Below the pieces are notes generated by a model, which saw nothing but the letters and a program-made list of their open reading frames with translations, did no database searches and was not told the origin of the DNA. A DNA stretch of 64,000 nt. Source: Celeribacter ethanolicus (GTDB lineage Bacteria > Pseudomonadota > Alphaproteobacteria > Rhodobacterales > Rhodobacteraceae). Both the position numbers and the translations under genes were made by a program. The stretch's first letter is position 1. Each line of letters starts with the position of its first letter. Below are positions 25,214 through 34,728 of the stretch, piece after piece. The stretch lies in NCBI RefSeq assembly GCF_001550095.1, contig NZ_LRUC01000045.1:1-64000 (forward strand), in the 5' to 3' direction.

Positions 25214-27502
25214 TCAGGGCGTGATTTCAAGCGCGCCGACCACCACATAGCCCGCATCGTCCTGCGCAATCTCCCGACCGATCAGCGGCAGGATCACGCT
25301 GGCCTCGGTCCCGTCCTTCATCGCGCCTGCGCGCACCGAAGCCGCCTCGGAGGCGGTGGCGACGATGACATAGACCCCAGGCTGCGCCGACGGCAGGCGG
25401 AAGGAGAAACGGCGCGTGTTGCCGATGGGAGTTTCGAGTTGCCGCGCGAGCGAGAAGACCCGCCCGTTCGGCGCGACGATGGAGAGCCAGATCTGGCGCC
25501 CCTCGGTGCCGTAAACCGTGCCGACGATGCCGGTCTGGCGCGAGACGCTCGGCGCCTCGAAGCGGATCGAAATCGGGTCGCGTGCGGTTCCGGCAAAGGG
25601 TTTGGCCAGCGCGAGAGCGGCGCATTGCGGGACGGCAATCGCGGTTTCGTCGACCTCGGGCGCGGCGTCGAACGGCCAGTTCGCGGCCAGCCCGGCAAAG
25701 GCGGTTCCGGTGTCGCTCAGTGCGGCAATCGTCCCGCTTTCGGTCACGGAGGCGTAGGCGCAGCCCTCTCCGGCCTGTGCCGCAAGATAGCCCGCAACCG
25801 TCCTCTCATCGCGGACAAGCCCGCCCTCTTCGGCCACGGTCTCCGGGCCGATCGGATGGTTACTCCACCAGGTATACGCGCCCCCGCCGATGGCCGCTGC
25901 GAGGATCACGAAGCCGAGACTGAGCATAAGCCCGCTGCGGCTTTTCTTCTCCGGCAGCTCTTCGATCTCGGCGATATCGCCAAGGCTGTCGGCGGTCACG
26001 CTTTGAATCCCCAGATGGCTCGCCGCCGGCCCGGATTGCAGCCCCGGCACGGCGTTGGTCGTGAGACCGGAGGCAAAGCCGCCCATTCCGGTTCCCATAC
26101 CGGTTCCCATACCGGTGAGCGTCGCCCCCATCCCCGTCAATGAGCCGCCAGATCCGGTCTGGCCGCCGGAGATCATGTCGAGACCTGCGATCACCGATTG
26201 CATGTCGGGCATGCGCTGTGCCGGATCGGGTTGCAACATGGCGTAGAGCAAGGGTTGAAACGGTCCCGGCAGGTCCGAGAGATCCGGGATGGTCTGGCGT
26301 TTCTGCACCGCGTCCACGATGGTGTCGCCCATCTGCGGCGTTTTCCCGGTGAGCGCCGCGATCATCAGAAGCCCCATGGAATAGACATCCGAGCGCCCGT
26401 CCGCCTCGCCGCCAAAGGCGCCGAGCTGTTCCGGAGAGACATATTTCAGCTTGCCCGCGAACTCGTTGCCGATGGTCACATCCCTGACCTTGGAAGAGCG
26501 CGAAATGCCGAAGTCGATGAGCACGCCCCGGGTGATGTCGCCATCCTGCAACATGACGTTGTCGGGCGCGAGATCGCGGTGGATCACCCCGATGTCATGC
26601 GCCCGGCGCAAACCGTCGGCAAGCCGCGAGAACAGGCGACAGGCCTCATCCGTGGTCAAGGCGCCCTTGTCGCGCAGATGATCGGACAGCTTGGTGCCCT
26701 CGATGAAGCCCATGACCAGCGCGTGCAGGTTCATCCGCTCGTCCGGCGGCACATAGGCGAAATAGCGCACGATGGCCGGGTGGTGGAGCTGGCGCAGGGT
26801 ACGCGCCTCGCGTCGGAACATCTGACCGACCTTCTGGTCCTCGGCCATCTCGGGCAGGATCACCTTGATCGCGACGGGGTCCCCCGTGCCGATCTCCTCG
26901 CCGCGAAACACCCGGCCCATGCCGCCCTGATCGAGCGCGCTTTCGACCCGGTACATGTTGTTGATCACCGTGCCGGGTTCGAGCACTGTCACCGGGCGCG
27001 GCACCTCAGAGGAGGCAAAGCCAGCGGCGCCGCTGGCCGCCCCGGCCACGACCGGAGCCACCCCCGCCAGCACCGTAGCATCGGGATCGGCGGGCGGGGC
27101 GACGGGCGGTTGCGCGCCCCCGGAAGACGGCGTGAAGACACCGGCAAGAAGGGTCGCATCCGGGTCGGCGGGCTGCATGTCCTGCGGCAGATCCGGCGTC
27201 GGCAGAGGGCTCAGGATGGTCGCATCCTCCCCCGGCTCCGGGGACGACGCGGCAGACAGATCGACCGGCACGCTCGCCGGGGCGTTCATCGGCGAGAGGA
27301 TCGTCGCATCTTCCTCGAAACGCTCTGGCTGATCTGCCACCGGCTCTTCCGTTTCAGGTGTGCCCGTCACGGCCTTCTGCGCTGCCTGCAACGTCTCGGG
27401 AGAGGCCAGAACCGTGCGGTCTTCCTCCGGCCCCTGTTCAGCGACGGGCTGCGGCTTCGGCACCTCCCCAGTCGGCGGGATCGTCTTGTCATCGTCGCTC
27501 AT
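25214..27502 (-). CDS. ppkA: T6SS Ser/Thr protein kinase PpkA
   Basis: A 762-aa membrane kinase. Residues 1-150 are a disordered tail with five similar motifs of the form D-x-T-hydrophobic-L (Thr 30, 67, 95, 117, 143). The kinase domain spans about 180-450: Gly loop G-G-M-G, Lys213, H-R-D-L-A-P-D-N with Asp310, D-F-G with Asp330. The Lys usual in H-R-D-L-K-P-x-N is Ala here. One membrane helix (about 535-555) leads to a periplasmic sensor module with Cys residues and Q-C-A-A-L, similar to the TonB-like protein encoded next door. PpkA starts T6SS assembly by phosphorylating TssL or Fha in related systems. It overlaps pppA by four bases and is the last gene of the reverse operon. Confidence 0.92.
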   Translation of the reverse strand: MSDDDKTIPPTGEVPKPQPVAEQGPEEDRTVLASPETLQAAQKAVTGTPETEEPVADQPERFEEDATILSPMNAPASVPVDLSAASSPEPGEDATILSPLPTPDLPQDMQPADPDATLLAGVFTPSSGGAQPPVAPPADPDATVLAGVAPVVAGAASGAAGFASSEVPRPVTVLEPGTVINNMYRVESALDQGGMGRVFRGEEIGTGDPVAIKVILPEMAEDQKVGQMFRREARTLRQLHHPAIVRYFAYVPPDERMNLHALVMGFIEGTKLSDHLRDKGALTTDEACRLFSRLADGLRRAHDIGVIHRDLAPDNVMLQDGDITRGVLIDFGISRSSKVRDVTIGNEFAGKLKYVSPEQLGAFGGEADGRSDVYSMGLLMIAALTGKTPQMGDTIVDAVQKRQTIPDLSDLPGPFQPLLYAMLQPDPAQRMPDMQSVIAGLDMISGGQTGSGGSLTGMGATLTGMGTGMGTGMGGFASGLTTNAVPGLQSGPAASHLGIQSVTADSLGDIAEIEELPEKKSRSGLMLSLGFVILAAAIGGGAYTWWSNHPIGPETVAEEGGLVRDERTVAGYLAAQAGEGCAYASVTESGTIAALSDTGTAFAGLAANWPFDAAPEVDETAIAVPQCAALALAKPFAGTARDPISIRFEAPSVSRQTGIVGTVYGTEGRQIWLSIVAPNGRVFSLARQLETPIGNTRRFSFRLPSAQPGVYVIVATASEAASVRAGAMKDGTEASVILPLIGREIAQDDAGYVVVGALEITP

Positions 27503-28299
27503 AGGGTGCCCTCGAATTCAGGGAAGGCCCAAAGCGCTTCCTGCCGTTCCGGCGGCTCTTCATGGCAGCGAAAAAGCACGACCGAAATATTGTCCTTGCC
27601 ACCGCGCTCCACCGCCGTCGTGACGAAACGCGCGCACAGCCTGTCGAGCTCCGTTTCTTCCCCGGTCGCAAGCACGGATGCGATCTCGTCATTCTCGTAA
27701 TATTCGGTCAGCCCGTCCGAGCAGATCAGGAACAGATCGCGGTCGTGCAGAACATCCTCGACCACATCGCATTGCGGAATTTCGGTGACGCCGATGGCGC
27801 GGGTGATGACATTCTTGCGCGGCCAGTTGGCGGCCTGCTCCTCGGTGATCGAGCCTGCGTCCAGAAGCGCCTGCACCTCCGTATGATCGCGACTGACCTG
27901 CACCAGTTGCCCGGCCCGGAAACGGTAGACCCGGCTGTCGCCCGACCAGACACAGGCGAAACGGTCGCCATGGATCAGCACGGACGCCAAAGTCGCGCCC
28001 ACCGTACCGCCCCCCAAGGACTGGGCATGCGCGATGATCCGGGCATTGGCCATCGACAACCGCTCCATGAAACGGATTTTCAGGTCATTGAGCGAAACCG
28101 GCACGCCGACGGTTTCTAGCGTCCCAGTGATGGTCTGGCTGGCGAAATCGCCCGCCGCATGACCGCCCATGCCATCGGCCACGACCCAGATTCCGCTCTC
28201 GGGCAGACAGAGCGCGCTGTCCTCGTTGATCTTGCGCACCCGTCCCACGTCGCTCTTGAGCGCGCTGTCGAAGCGGAAGCGTCGTCCGAGATCTGTCAT
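27499..28299 (-). CDS. pppA: T6SS PP2C-type protein phosphatase PppA
   Basis: A 266-aa PPM/PP2C phosphatase that opposes PpkA. Metal-binding motifs are present: an N-terminal N-E-D, V-A-D-G-M-G-G-H, a central C-S-D-G-L-T and the C-terminal G-G-K-D-N-I-S-V-V. There is no membrane segment, as usual for T6SS PppA. It overlaps tagF upstream and ppkA downstream by four bases each, so the kinase and phosphatase are made together. Confidence 0.93.
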   Translation of the reverse strand: MTDLGRRFRFDSALKSDVGRVRKINEDSALCLPESGIWVVADGMGGHAAGDFASQTITGTLETVGVPVSLNDLKIRFMERLSMANARIIAHAQSLGGGTVGATLASVLIHGDRFACVWSGDSRVYRFRAGQLVQVSRDHTEVQALLDAGSITEEQAANWPRKNVITRAIGVTEIPQCDVVEDVLHDRDLFLICSDGLTEYYENDEIASVLATGEETELDRLCARFVTTAVERGGKDNISVVLFRCHEEPPERQEALWAFPEFEGTL

Positions 28300-29027
28300 G
28301 TCCGATACTCTTCACTGACTGCTTGACTGTTTTCTGCTCCGGCCTCGTCCTGTGGCGAACGCAGTCGCTCCGTGAACAACCAGCCAAGCGCGTCCACACC
28401 CGGCAACCCGTCACAGGCCAGCCACCCGGCGGCACGCGGTCCCTGTTCGGGGTGCCACCAATGGCTGCGGCGAAATTCGGCACGCTCGGCCTCGACCCCG
28501 GCGGCGTCTTTCAGAAGCCGCCCCAGATCGCCATCGTTGCGTTGTCCCCAGATCGTCCCGCTGAGCCCCTCTTCCCACATCAGCGCCGGAGAGGATGGCA
28601 GGTCGAGCCCTTCGAGCAGATCCGCTCCGCCGCGAAATCCGCCTTCAGGCGGTTTGATCCCGGCGATATGAGCGAAAAGCGCATCGTAGATCGTCTCGTC
28701 ATGGCGCGGATCGGTCGGCGGCACACCGGCGTGGCCCTCCCCCTCCGGGTCGCTGACCCCGATCAGAAGCGGATATATGCGCCCGACCCGATCACGCGAC
28801 GGCAGGAACACGCCGTAAGCCGGCACACCCAGCACATCCGGCCCGATCCAGAACCGCAGCACCGGCGCGCTTTGCCAGACCATCGTCCAGGCGTCGCCAA
28901 GGCTGTCACGCAGCGCGGTCAACACCGGCTCCAGCCACCGATCGAGACCGGAAACCAGGGCCCCGGAGCCCCCGTAGGAGAGAAAATCGCCGAAGGCGGG
29001 ATGTTTGCCGTAAAGAAATGGGATCAC
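28296..29027 (-). CDS. tagF: T6SS post-translational repressor TagF (ImpM)
   Basis: A 243-aa TagF/ImpM-family protein. The N-terminus has the typical G-K-H-P-A-F-G-D-F-L. The middle shows P-S-x-D-x-V-G-R-x-Y-P-L, and the C-terminal part contains S-H-W-W. TagF holds the T6SS inactive independently of PpkA in Pseudomonas and binds Fha in Agrobacterium; the same role is inferred here. It follows tssM by 38 bases and overlaps pppA. It is not fused to PppA, unlike in Agrobacterium-type clusters. Confidence 0.92.
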   Translation of the reverse strand: MIPFLYGKHPAFGDFLSYGGSGALVSGLDRWLEPVLTALRDSLGDAWTMVWQSAPVLRFWIGPDVLGVPAYGVFLPSRDRVGRIYPLLIGVSDPEGEGHAGVPPTDPRHDETIYDALFAHIAGIKPPEGGFRGGADLLEGLDLPSSPALMWEEGLSGTIWGQRNDGDLGRLLKDAAGVEAERAEFRRSHWWHPEQGPRAAGWLACDGLPGVDALGWLFTERLRSPQDEAGAENSQAVSEEYRT

Positions 29028-29065
29028 GGGATCGGGTCCTCGGAGGATACTGAGTAAAAGGGCGT

Positions 29066-32000
29066 CTATTCCAAAGTGGTAGGGCAGGAGAAATCGCGCA
29101 GTTCCTTCATCAGGAACGGCACGGTGATGCTGTCGAATTCGAGACGGAAGGACACCGGTCGACCGCCGACATTATGGGTGACATCGACACGGCTGCCCGA
29201 AGGACGCGCCACACCGGCATTGATGAATTCCGCCAGCGCCCAGCGACCGTCGGCAAAGCGCAGACCGTTGGCCGCGCCGCGTTTGGCCTTGGGCAGGAGC
29301 TGGAACACGATCTCCGTCACGTCGTCGGGCCATGTCAGCGTGACCCCAGAGGAATTCGGGAACAGCTGTGCCTGACGCGCACCGAAGGACATGGCAACGC
29401 TTTCGACCGCCTCCGAAGAGGCACGCTGCGACAGGGTGAAGCTCACGGAAGGCTTCATGCTGCCGGGTTCGAAAAACGCCTGGCGGATGCGCTCGGCGCG
29501 ACCGAATTGCGCCAGAGTGGCGGGGGCCAGCCGGTCGCCGATGTCGCTGCCGTCGCGCGGTACGATGTCGCCCTCGGGGCTGCGCTGGGTGTATTCACGC
29601 AGATGGGCGTCGTAGAAATTCTCCATCCGCCCGCCATAGCCGAAGAACTCGCCAAAGGCGGCGGTCGAGATGTGACGCCCGTTCGCCGCAAACGGGAAGG
29701 CCCCGGTGACGTTTTGGGTGCAGAAGGTCGTGACCTCTTCGGACAACAACCGTTGCAGCTCTTCCATATTGGCATTGGTGGTGACGGTGAGGAATTCACG
29801 CTCGATCTGGTTGACGAACCGCACCATCGTGTCCGGATAGAAAGGGACGCCCTGCGTCAGTTTGCCAAGCGCGCCTTGCAGCCCCATGTTGTTGAGGGTC
29901 TCACCGCCGCTCGCCGCAAACTTGCGATCCTGCAACAGCTCCTCCAGGCTCGCCAGCACGGTGTCGATCGGGCGTTTGCGCTGATCGGCGTCGCCTTTCA
30001 TCAGCGCGTGCCATTTCTCGAACCGTCGTTCGATGTCCTCGATCTGACGGCGCTCGGTCGGCGCGGTGGCGGAGGGCGCGGCGCGTTCCTGGAACTTGGC
30101 CTTGTTCTTGAGCGCGTTGAGCACGATCCGCTCGAAGGCGCCGGAGCGGCGCTCCACCGCGCTGAAGCCCGCGTTCGACAGATCGTTCTCGATATTGCCG
30201 GAGGCCAGCGCCTCGGGCGAGATTTCCATATTCTCCACAATGTCGAGGAAACGGCTGAGCCGGGTTTCGCGGTCCACCATCTCGGCGAGTTTCAGGATCG
30301 GCGAGGCAAAAGGCGCGGATGCGATGGTGAGCGAGGTGTATTGTCCCGAGGGATCGGACATAGGCACCAGTTCGATCCTGTCGAGCACTCCTTGCCACGC
30401 CGCGACGAAATCCGCCTGATAGAGCGCATGGATGTCGCGATTGAGGCCCACGAGCTGGGTCTGGTAATCGGCCTTGCCCGGCTCGCCCAGCACCCAACGC
30501 TCCTCGTCGAGGCGACTCTGGGCAGAGGCGAGTTCTTCCTTGAAGACGCCCCAGTAGCCCGAGAAGGTGAAGAGCCCCGGCACGGTCAGATCGGACAGCG
30601 CCGTGCCATCGACGGTGCGCAAGACCTGATCGACCTGCACGTCGGAGAGCTGATCGTAGATGTTGAGCGGGGTCATGCTGGCCGCCTGCCCGAGGATCGA
30701 GCTATAGGCCTGACGCGCCAGAGGCAGGGTGGCGATCTGCCGCTGTGCGGTTTCCACCAGCTCCTTGTTGGGCTGAAGCGCGGGCGTCACCCGGTCGTCG
30801 AGCGCCAGCATGGCGTCGAGGTGATCGTTGATCGCCCCATAAGCCACCTCAAGCCCCGGTTCGGAATATTCCCGCGCCCAGGCTTCGGCAAACCACGACT
30901 GGATCGCGGTGTCGTCGCCCTTGCCGGGCTGCGCCTTGGCGAGCAGAAGATAGACCTTGAGCGCGCGGTAGGCCTGTTCGTAATCCTGCGCGGCCAGAAG
31001 CCGCGGCAGGGTGTTTTCGAGCTGCAACATCATGCGCGGACGCAACATGTGTTCGAGTGCGTAGGAATAGCTCTCGGTGGCGGATTTGCGGATGCTGTCG
31101 CGCCGCGACAGGCCCATACGCTCGATGAATGGTTGTTCCGTCGTATCGCCATAACCGCCCGGCAGGTTGCGCACGGTGTTCAGAGCACCGAGTACGGGAC
31201 GTGTCGCCGGATCGGTGATGATCGGCTCGGCCAGAATGTCCTGCGCCTCGACCGTATAGAGATTCATCGCGGCATTCGCCTGTCGCACCAGCGTGGCGTT
31301 CTGCCAGAAACTGTAACCGAAAAGCCCCATCGCGCCGAGACAGACGGTGGCGATCAGCCCCGTCGCACCGCTGCGCAAAATACGGCGGCGGCGCATGGAT
31401 TTGAAATCATAGCCGACCCAGTCGCGCTCGGCAAAAACCACCTTTTTCAACAGGTCATGCAGGAAATAGCTGCGCCCCTTGCCGGACATGAAGCCGGGCT
31501 GGAACCCGGCCCCCTGATCGTGACCGGAGGCCATCGCGCCCAGCACCTGGTCGATCGGCGTGCCTTCCTGAGTGCCGGAGGTGAAATAGAAGCCGCGCAG
31601 AATGGCGTGAACCTCTTCGGGTTTCTGGAAAATCCGGCGCAGGAAATCGGCGATGTTGCGCTGCATCAGCGCCATCTGCCCGGGGAAACCGAAAATCGAG
31701 ATGCGCGCCACAGGATCGTGCTCTTCGTTCAGCCGGTCGGTGACCTCGTCGGAAAGGCGCGAAATCAGCTTGTCGAACTCCGCCGACACCTCTTTATAGG
31801 TGTCTTCCTTGCGGTCGCGTGTCTGGAAGGTCACCCCCCAGACACGGCGGCGGCGATCTTCGCCCAGAGGGCCGAAATAATCCCGGAAGCCCGCGACGAT
31901 ATCGGCCTTGGTGAACATGACATAGACCGGCACGTCGATGCGCAGCGTCTCGTTCAGTTCGGCCAGACGCTGGCGCACGGTCAAAGCGTGACGCTCCAAC

Positions 32001-32668
32001 TGGGCCGCGTCGACGGTCATGATGTCTTCGCAGGAAAACGCCAGCAAAACGCCATTGACCGGCTGGTCCGAGCGGGCCTTCTTGAGTTCCGACAGAAAGG
32101 ACTGCCAGCTTTCGCGGTCGGCGGTGGCATCGCTGTCCTGCGTCGTGTAGCGCCCGGCCGTGTCGATCAGAACGGCATCCTCGGCGAACCAGAAATCGCA
32201 ATTCTTGGTGCCACCAAAGCCCGCAACGGCCTCCTTGTCGGTGCCGGGAAAATCCAAGCCGCAGTGCAAGAGCGCCGTCGTCTTGCCCGCACCGGGCGGG
32301 CCGATGATCACATACCACGGCAGATCGTAGAGATAGGTCGCGCCGCCGGATTTCTTGAGCCGTCCGAGCGCCTCCTGCATCCGCTCGGACAAAATGTCTC
32401 CATCTCCGGGGGTTACAAGCGTTTCCTCAAGTGCTTTCGCAGCTTTGCGCCGGCGCAGATACTTGAGCAGGGCCGAGGTCCCGATGGCCATGAGCACCAG
32501 CGCGATCAGACCGCCCCGGGTCCAGGGCGATACCAGCCAGCTCACCCCGGTCATCCGCAAGCCAAACCAGATCGCAAGGCTCAGGATCACCACGGCAAGG
32601 ATCAGGATCGGCAACCGGAGCCATGTGTAACCCCAGAGCTTCTTGGGCGAAACGCCGAATACTCTCAT
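29066..32668 (-). CDS. tssM: T6SS membrane-complex protein TssM (IcmF)
   Basis: A 1200-aa IcmF-family inner-membrane protein. Two membrane helices lie near 16-37 and 53-71, and a third near 435-457. The cytoplasmic domain between them holds Walker A G-P-P-G-A-G-K-T at 123-130, so this TssM keeps the NTPase site. The large periplasmic part (about 460-1200) includes the IcmF-related and C-terminal beta domains. TssM forms the trans-envelope channel with TssL. TssJ, its usual outer-membrane lipoprotein partner, is not encoded in the window. The start overlaps the tssL stop by four bases. Confidence 0.95.
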   Translation of the reverse strand: MRVFGVSPKKLWGYTWLRLPILILAVVILSLAIWFGLRMTGVSWLVSPWTRGGLIALVLMAIGTSALLKYLRRRKAAKALEETLVTPGDGDILSERMQEALGRLKKSGGATYLYDLPWYVIIGPPGAGKTTALLHCGLDFPGTDKEAVAGFGGTKNCDFWFAEDAVLIDTAGRYTTQDSDATADRESWQSFLSELKKARSDQPVNGVLLAFSCEDIMTVDAAQLERHALTVRQRLAELNETLRIDVPVYVMFTKADIVAGFRDYFGPLGEDRRRRVWGVTFQTRDRKEDTYKEVSAEFDKLISRLSDEVTDRLNEEHDPVARISIFGFPGQMALMQRNIADFLRRIFQKPEEVHAILRGFYFTSGTQEGTPIDQVLGAMASGHDQGAGFQPGFMSGKGRSYFLHDLLKKVVFAERDWVGYDFKSMRRRRILRSGATGLIATVCLGAMGLFGYSFWQNATLVRQANAAMNLYTVEAQDILAEPIITDPATRPVLGALNTVRNLPGGYGDTTEQPFIERMGLSRRDSIRKSATESYSYALEHMLRPRMMLQLENTLPRLLAAQDYEQAYRALKVYLLLAKAQPGKGDDTAIQSWFAEAWAREYSEPGLEVAYGAINDHLDAMLALDDRVTPALQPNKELVETAQRQIATLPLARQAYSSILGQAASMTPLNIYDQLSDVQVDQVLRTVDGTALSDLTVPGLFTFSGYWGVFKEELASAQSRLDEERWVLGEPGKADYQTQLVGLNRDIHALYQADFVAAWQGVLDRIELVPMSDPSGQYTSLTIASAPFASPILKLAEMVDRETRLSRFLDIVENMEISPEALASGNIENDLSNAGFSAVERRSGAFERIVLNALKNKAKFQERAAPSATAPTERRQIEDIERRFEKWHALMKGDADQRKRPIDTVLASLEELLQDRKFAASGGETLNNMGLQGALGKLTQGVPFYPDTMVRFVNQIEREFLTVTTNANMEELQRLLSEEVTTFCTQNVTGAFPFAANGRHISTAAFGEFFGYGGRMENFYDAHLREYTQRSPEGDIVPRDGSDIGDRLAPATLAQFGRAERIRQAFFEPGSMKPSVSFTLSQRASSEAVESVAMSFGARQAQLFPNSSGVTLTWPDDVTEIVFQLLPKAKRGAANGLRFADGRWALAEFINAGVARPSGSRVDVTHNVGGRPVSFRLEFDSITVPFLMKELRDFSCPTTLE

Positions 32669-34728
32669 ATCTTGTTTTCCTGTTGCAGGAGTATCTCGAC
32701 CCTGCGGTTCCTGGCCTGCGCCTCGCGCGTGCCGCTCGTGTCAACCGGATCGTTCGGCCCGACGCCCACCACGCTCATGCGCGCCGGATCGCTGAGGCTT
32801 TGCGCCAGCACATCGCGCACCGTGGCGGCACGGGCTTCCGACAGTTCCTCATTGGTGCGATACCGCCCGGTGCCCCGAATCGGGATGCTGTCCGAATGGC
32901 CCTCGACCACGATTTCCCCCGGCTCGCCATCGAGCGTCTGGCCGATGCTTTTCGCCAGAGCGGAGAAATCCGAGGTCAGATCGGCGGAACCGGAGCCAAA
33001 GCGCAGCACATCGCCCACCCGGATCATGATGTAATCGCCCTTCTCAGCCACACTCAGCGCGCCGCTGTCGATCTCCGCGGCAAGAGCATTCCGAATGCGG
33101 TCGAGCTGGGCCGTGTCCACCTCCCCCACATAGGGCACGGCAGAGGCGGCAAAGCTCTGGCCCTCGATGGCGACGGTGGCGTTCGGATCGTTGAGCCGCA
33201 GGATCGCGGCCTGTGCGGCATTAGTGTCATTCGACAGAATCCATGACAAGGTCGCGAACAGCGCCACCACCATGCCGCCCCCGATCCCGGCCACCACCCA
33301 GAGCGGCATCCCCGCTCCGCTGCGCTTGCCGGAGAAGATCACCGGCAGCCAGTTGATCGAGAGATCGGGTTTCGGGCGTTCGACGACGGAGCGCAGGCGC
33401 TGGTACACCTCGTTGCGCAAGCGCGCCAGCAAAGCCATGCCATTGGGCTCGGTGCGATATTTCCCCTCGAACCCGAGATAGAGACAGGTCAGCATCAACT
33501 CCAGAAGGTCTTTGCGCTGTGCCGGATAGGCAATCACATGATCGAGCCGTGCGAAAAAGCCGATCCCCGCAGAGCGGTCGTTCAACAACTCGGCGGCCAT
33601 GGAATATTGCTGCCAATAGCCCGGATCGCTGCCGGGGATGGTTTGCACGATGTCGTCGGCGGTCGCGGCCAGCGCATAGCGCGCGACGTCGATGTCCTCC
33701 GGCGGCACGCTCTTTTCCTGCGCCTTGCGGACGAATTCGCCGATCTCGCGAATGACGTGATCACGCAGCGGAATCGCCTGCATCTCGACCATGCCGGTGC
33801 GCAGACGCCCGAACAGCACCAGAAGGTCCGAGGCGGCCGCGAGAATCGGGTTGGTCGAGGTGCCGATGTCCAGCCCGGACCCCTTGAGCGCGTCCTGAAA
33901 GGAGATTTTCGGCACATTGCCGGCAAAGGCTGCGGCCTGTGTGGTCGGGGGCACCATGGGAAATTGCCCGTCCGTGCCACCGCCCGCAGGGTAGGTCCCA
34001 CCGTATGGGCCAGGCTGCGCCGGGTACTGACCCTGCCAGTTCGGCTGGGCGGGCTGACCATAGGCGGGCGGCTGAGCGTATCCGCCCTGCCCCTGACCGG
34101 CTTGACCGTAGGAGGGTTGACCATAGGCCGGTTGTTGCGGCGGCTGGGGGGCTGGCTGCGGGGCGTAGGATTGTGGCGGCGGCTGATAGGCCGGGGCAGG
34201 AGGCTGCTGCGGTGCACGCCCCTGAAACCAGGTGCCCTCGCCGGAAGGCGCCTGCGGCGCCTGCGGTTGCGCCGGTTGCTGCGGCGGACGTCCACCGAAC
34301 CACGTGTCCTCCGCACCGGAGGCGGGCGGCTGGGGCGTTTGCGGCGACTGATGCGGTGGATAGGCCTGCGGCGGCTGCGGATAGCCCTGTGCGGGCGGCA
34401 CTTGCGGCTGTCCCGGGGGCACTTTCATCCCGAACATGGTGCGGTCGGATGTGCCCTCCACAGGCGGCTGCGCCGGGGGCTGACCGTAATACGGCTGTTG
34501 CGGCGCCATATTCGGCGCATGCGGATTTTGCCCGACAGGCGGCGCAGATGGGTGTTGCGCCACAGGCGGCACAGGTGAGTGTTGCGCCACAGGCGGCGCG
34601 GGCCACCCCGGTTGCGCGGGCGGCTGCTGTCCGTAAGGCGCTTGCGGCGGATGCCCTACAGGCCGCGCGGGGCTCGCCGGGGGAATTTTCTGACCGAATA
34701 CCGTGCGGTCGTCGTCATCGTCACTCAT
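32665..34728 (-). CDS. tssL: T6SS membrane-complex protein TssL with OmpA-like domain
   Basis: A 687-aa TssL/DotU/ImpK protein. The N-terminal ~270 residues form an unusually long Pro/Gln/Tyr-rich cytoplasmic tail with four similar motifs of the form D/E-x-T-x-F (Thr 9, 97, 142, 166), the first two within D-R-T-V-F-G and D-R-T-M-F-G. The DotU domain spans about 275-450 and the membrane helix 474-498. The C-terminus (about 555-685) is an OmpA/MotB peptidoglycan-binding domain with G-H-S-D and N-R-R-V-E-I, so TssL anchors the complex to the wall itself. In Agrobacterium a TssL Thr is phosphorylated by PpkA and bound by Fha. The gene abuts tssK and overlaps tssM. Confidence 0.95.
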   Translation of the reverse strand: MSDDDDDRTVFGQKIPPASPARPVGHPPQAPYGQQPPAQPGWPAPPVAQHSPVPPVAQHPSAPPVGQNPHAPNMAPQQPYYGQPPAQPPVEGTSDRTMFGMKVPPGQPQVPPAQGYPQPPQAYPPHQSPQTPQPPASGAEDTWFGGRPPQQPAQPQAPQAPSGEGTWFQGRAPQQPPAPAYQPPPQSYAPQPAPQPPQQPAYGQPSYGQAGQGQGGYAQPPAYGQPAQPNWQGQYPAQPGPYGGTYPAGGGTDGQFPMVPPTTQAAAFAGNVPKISFQDALKGSGLDIGTSTNPILAAASDLLVLFGRLRTGMVEMQAIPLRDHVIREIGEFVRKAQEKSVPPEDIDVARYALAATADDIVQTIPGSDPGYWQQYSMAAELLNDRSAGIGFFARLDHVIAYPAQRKDLLELMLTCLYLGFEGKYRTEPNGMALLARLRNEVYQRLRSVVERPKPDLSINWLPVIFSGKRSGAGMPLWVVAGIGGGMVVALFATLSWILSNDTNAAQAAILRLNDPNATVAIEGQSFAASAVPYVGEVDTAQLDRIRNALAAEIDSGALSVAEKGDYIMIRVGDVLRFGSGSADLTSDFSALAKSIGQTLDGEPGEIVVEGHSDSIPIRGTGRYRTNEELSEARAATVRDVLAQSLSDPARMSVVGVGPNDPVDTSGTREAQARNRRVEILLQQENKI

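Noticed and set aside
29174-33034. Open frame of 1286 codons antisense to tssM and tssL
   Set aside because: The minus strand encodes well-recognised TssM and TssL; the antisense translation has no domain and a shadow-like composition.
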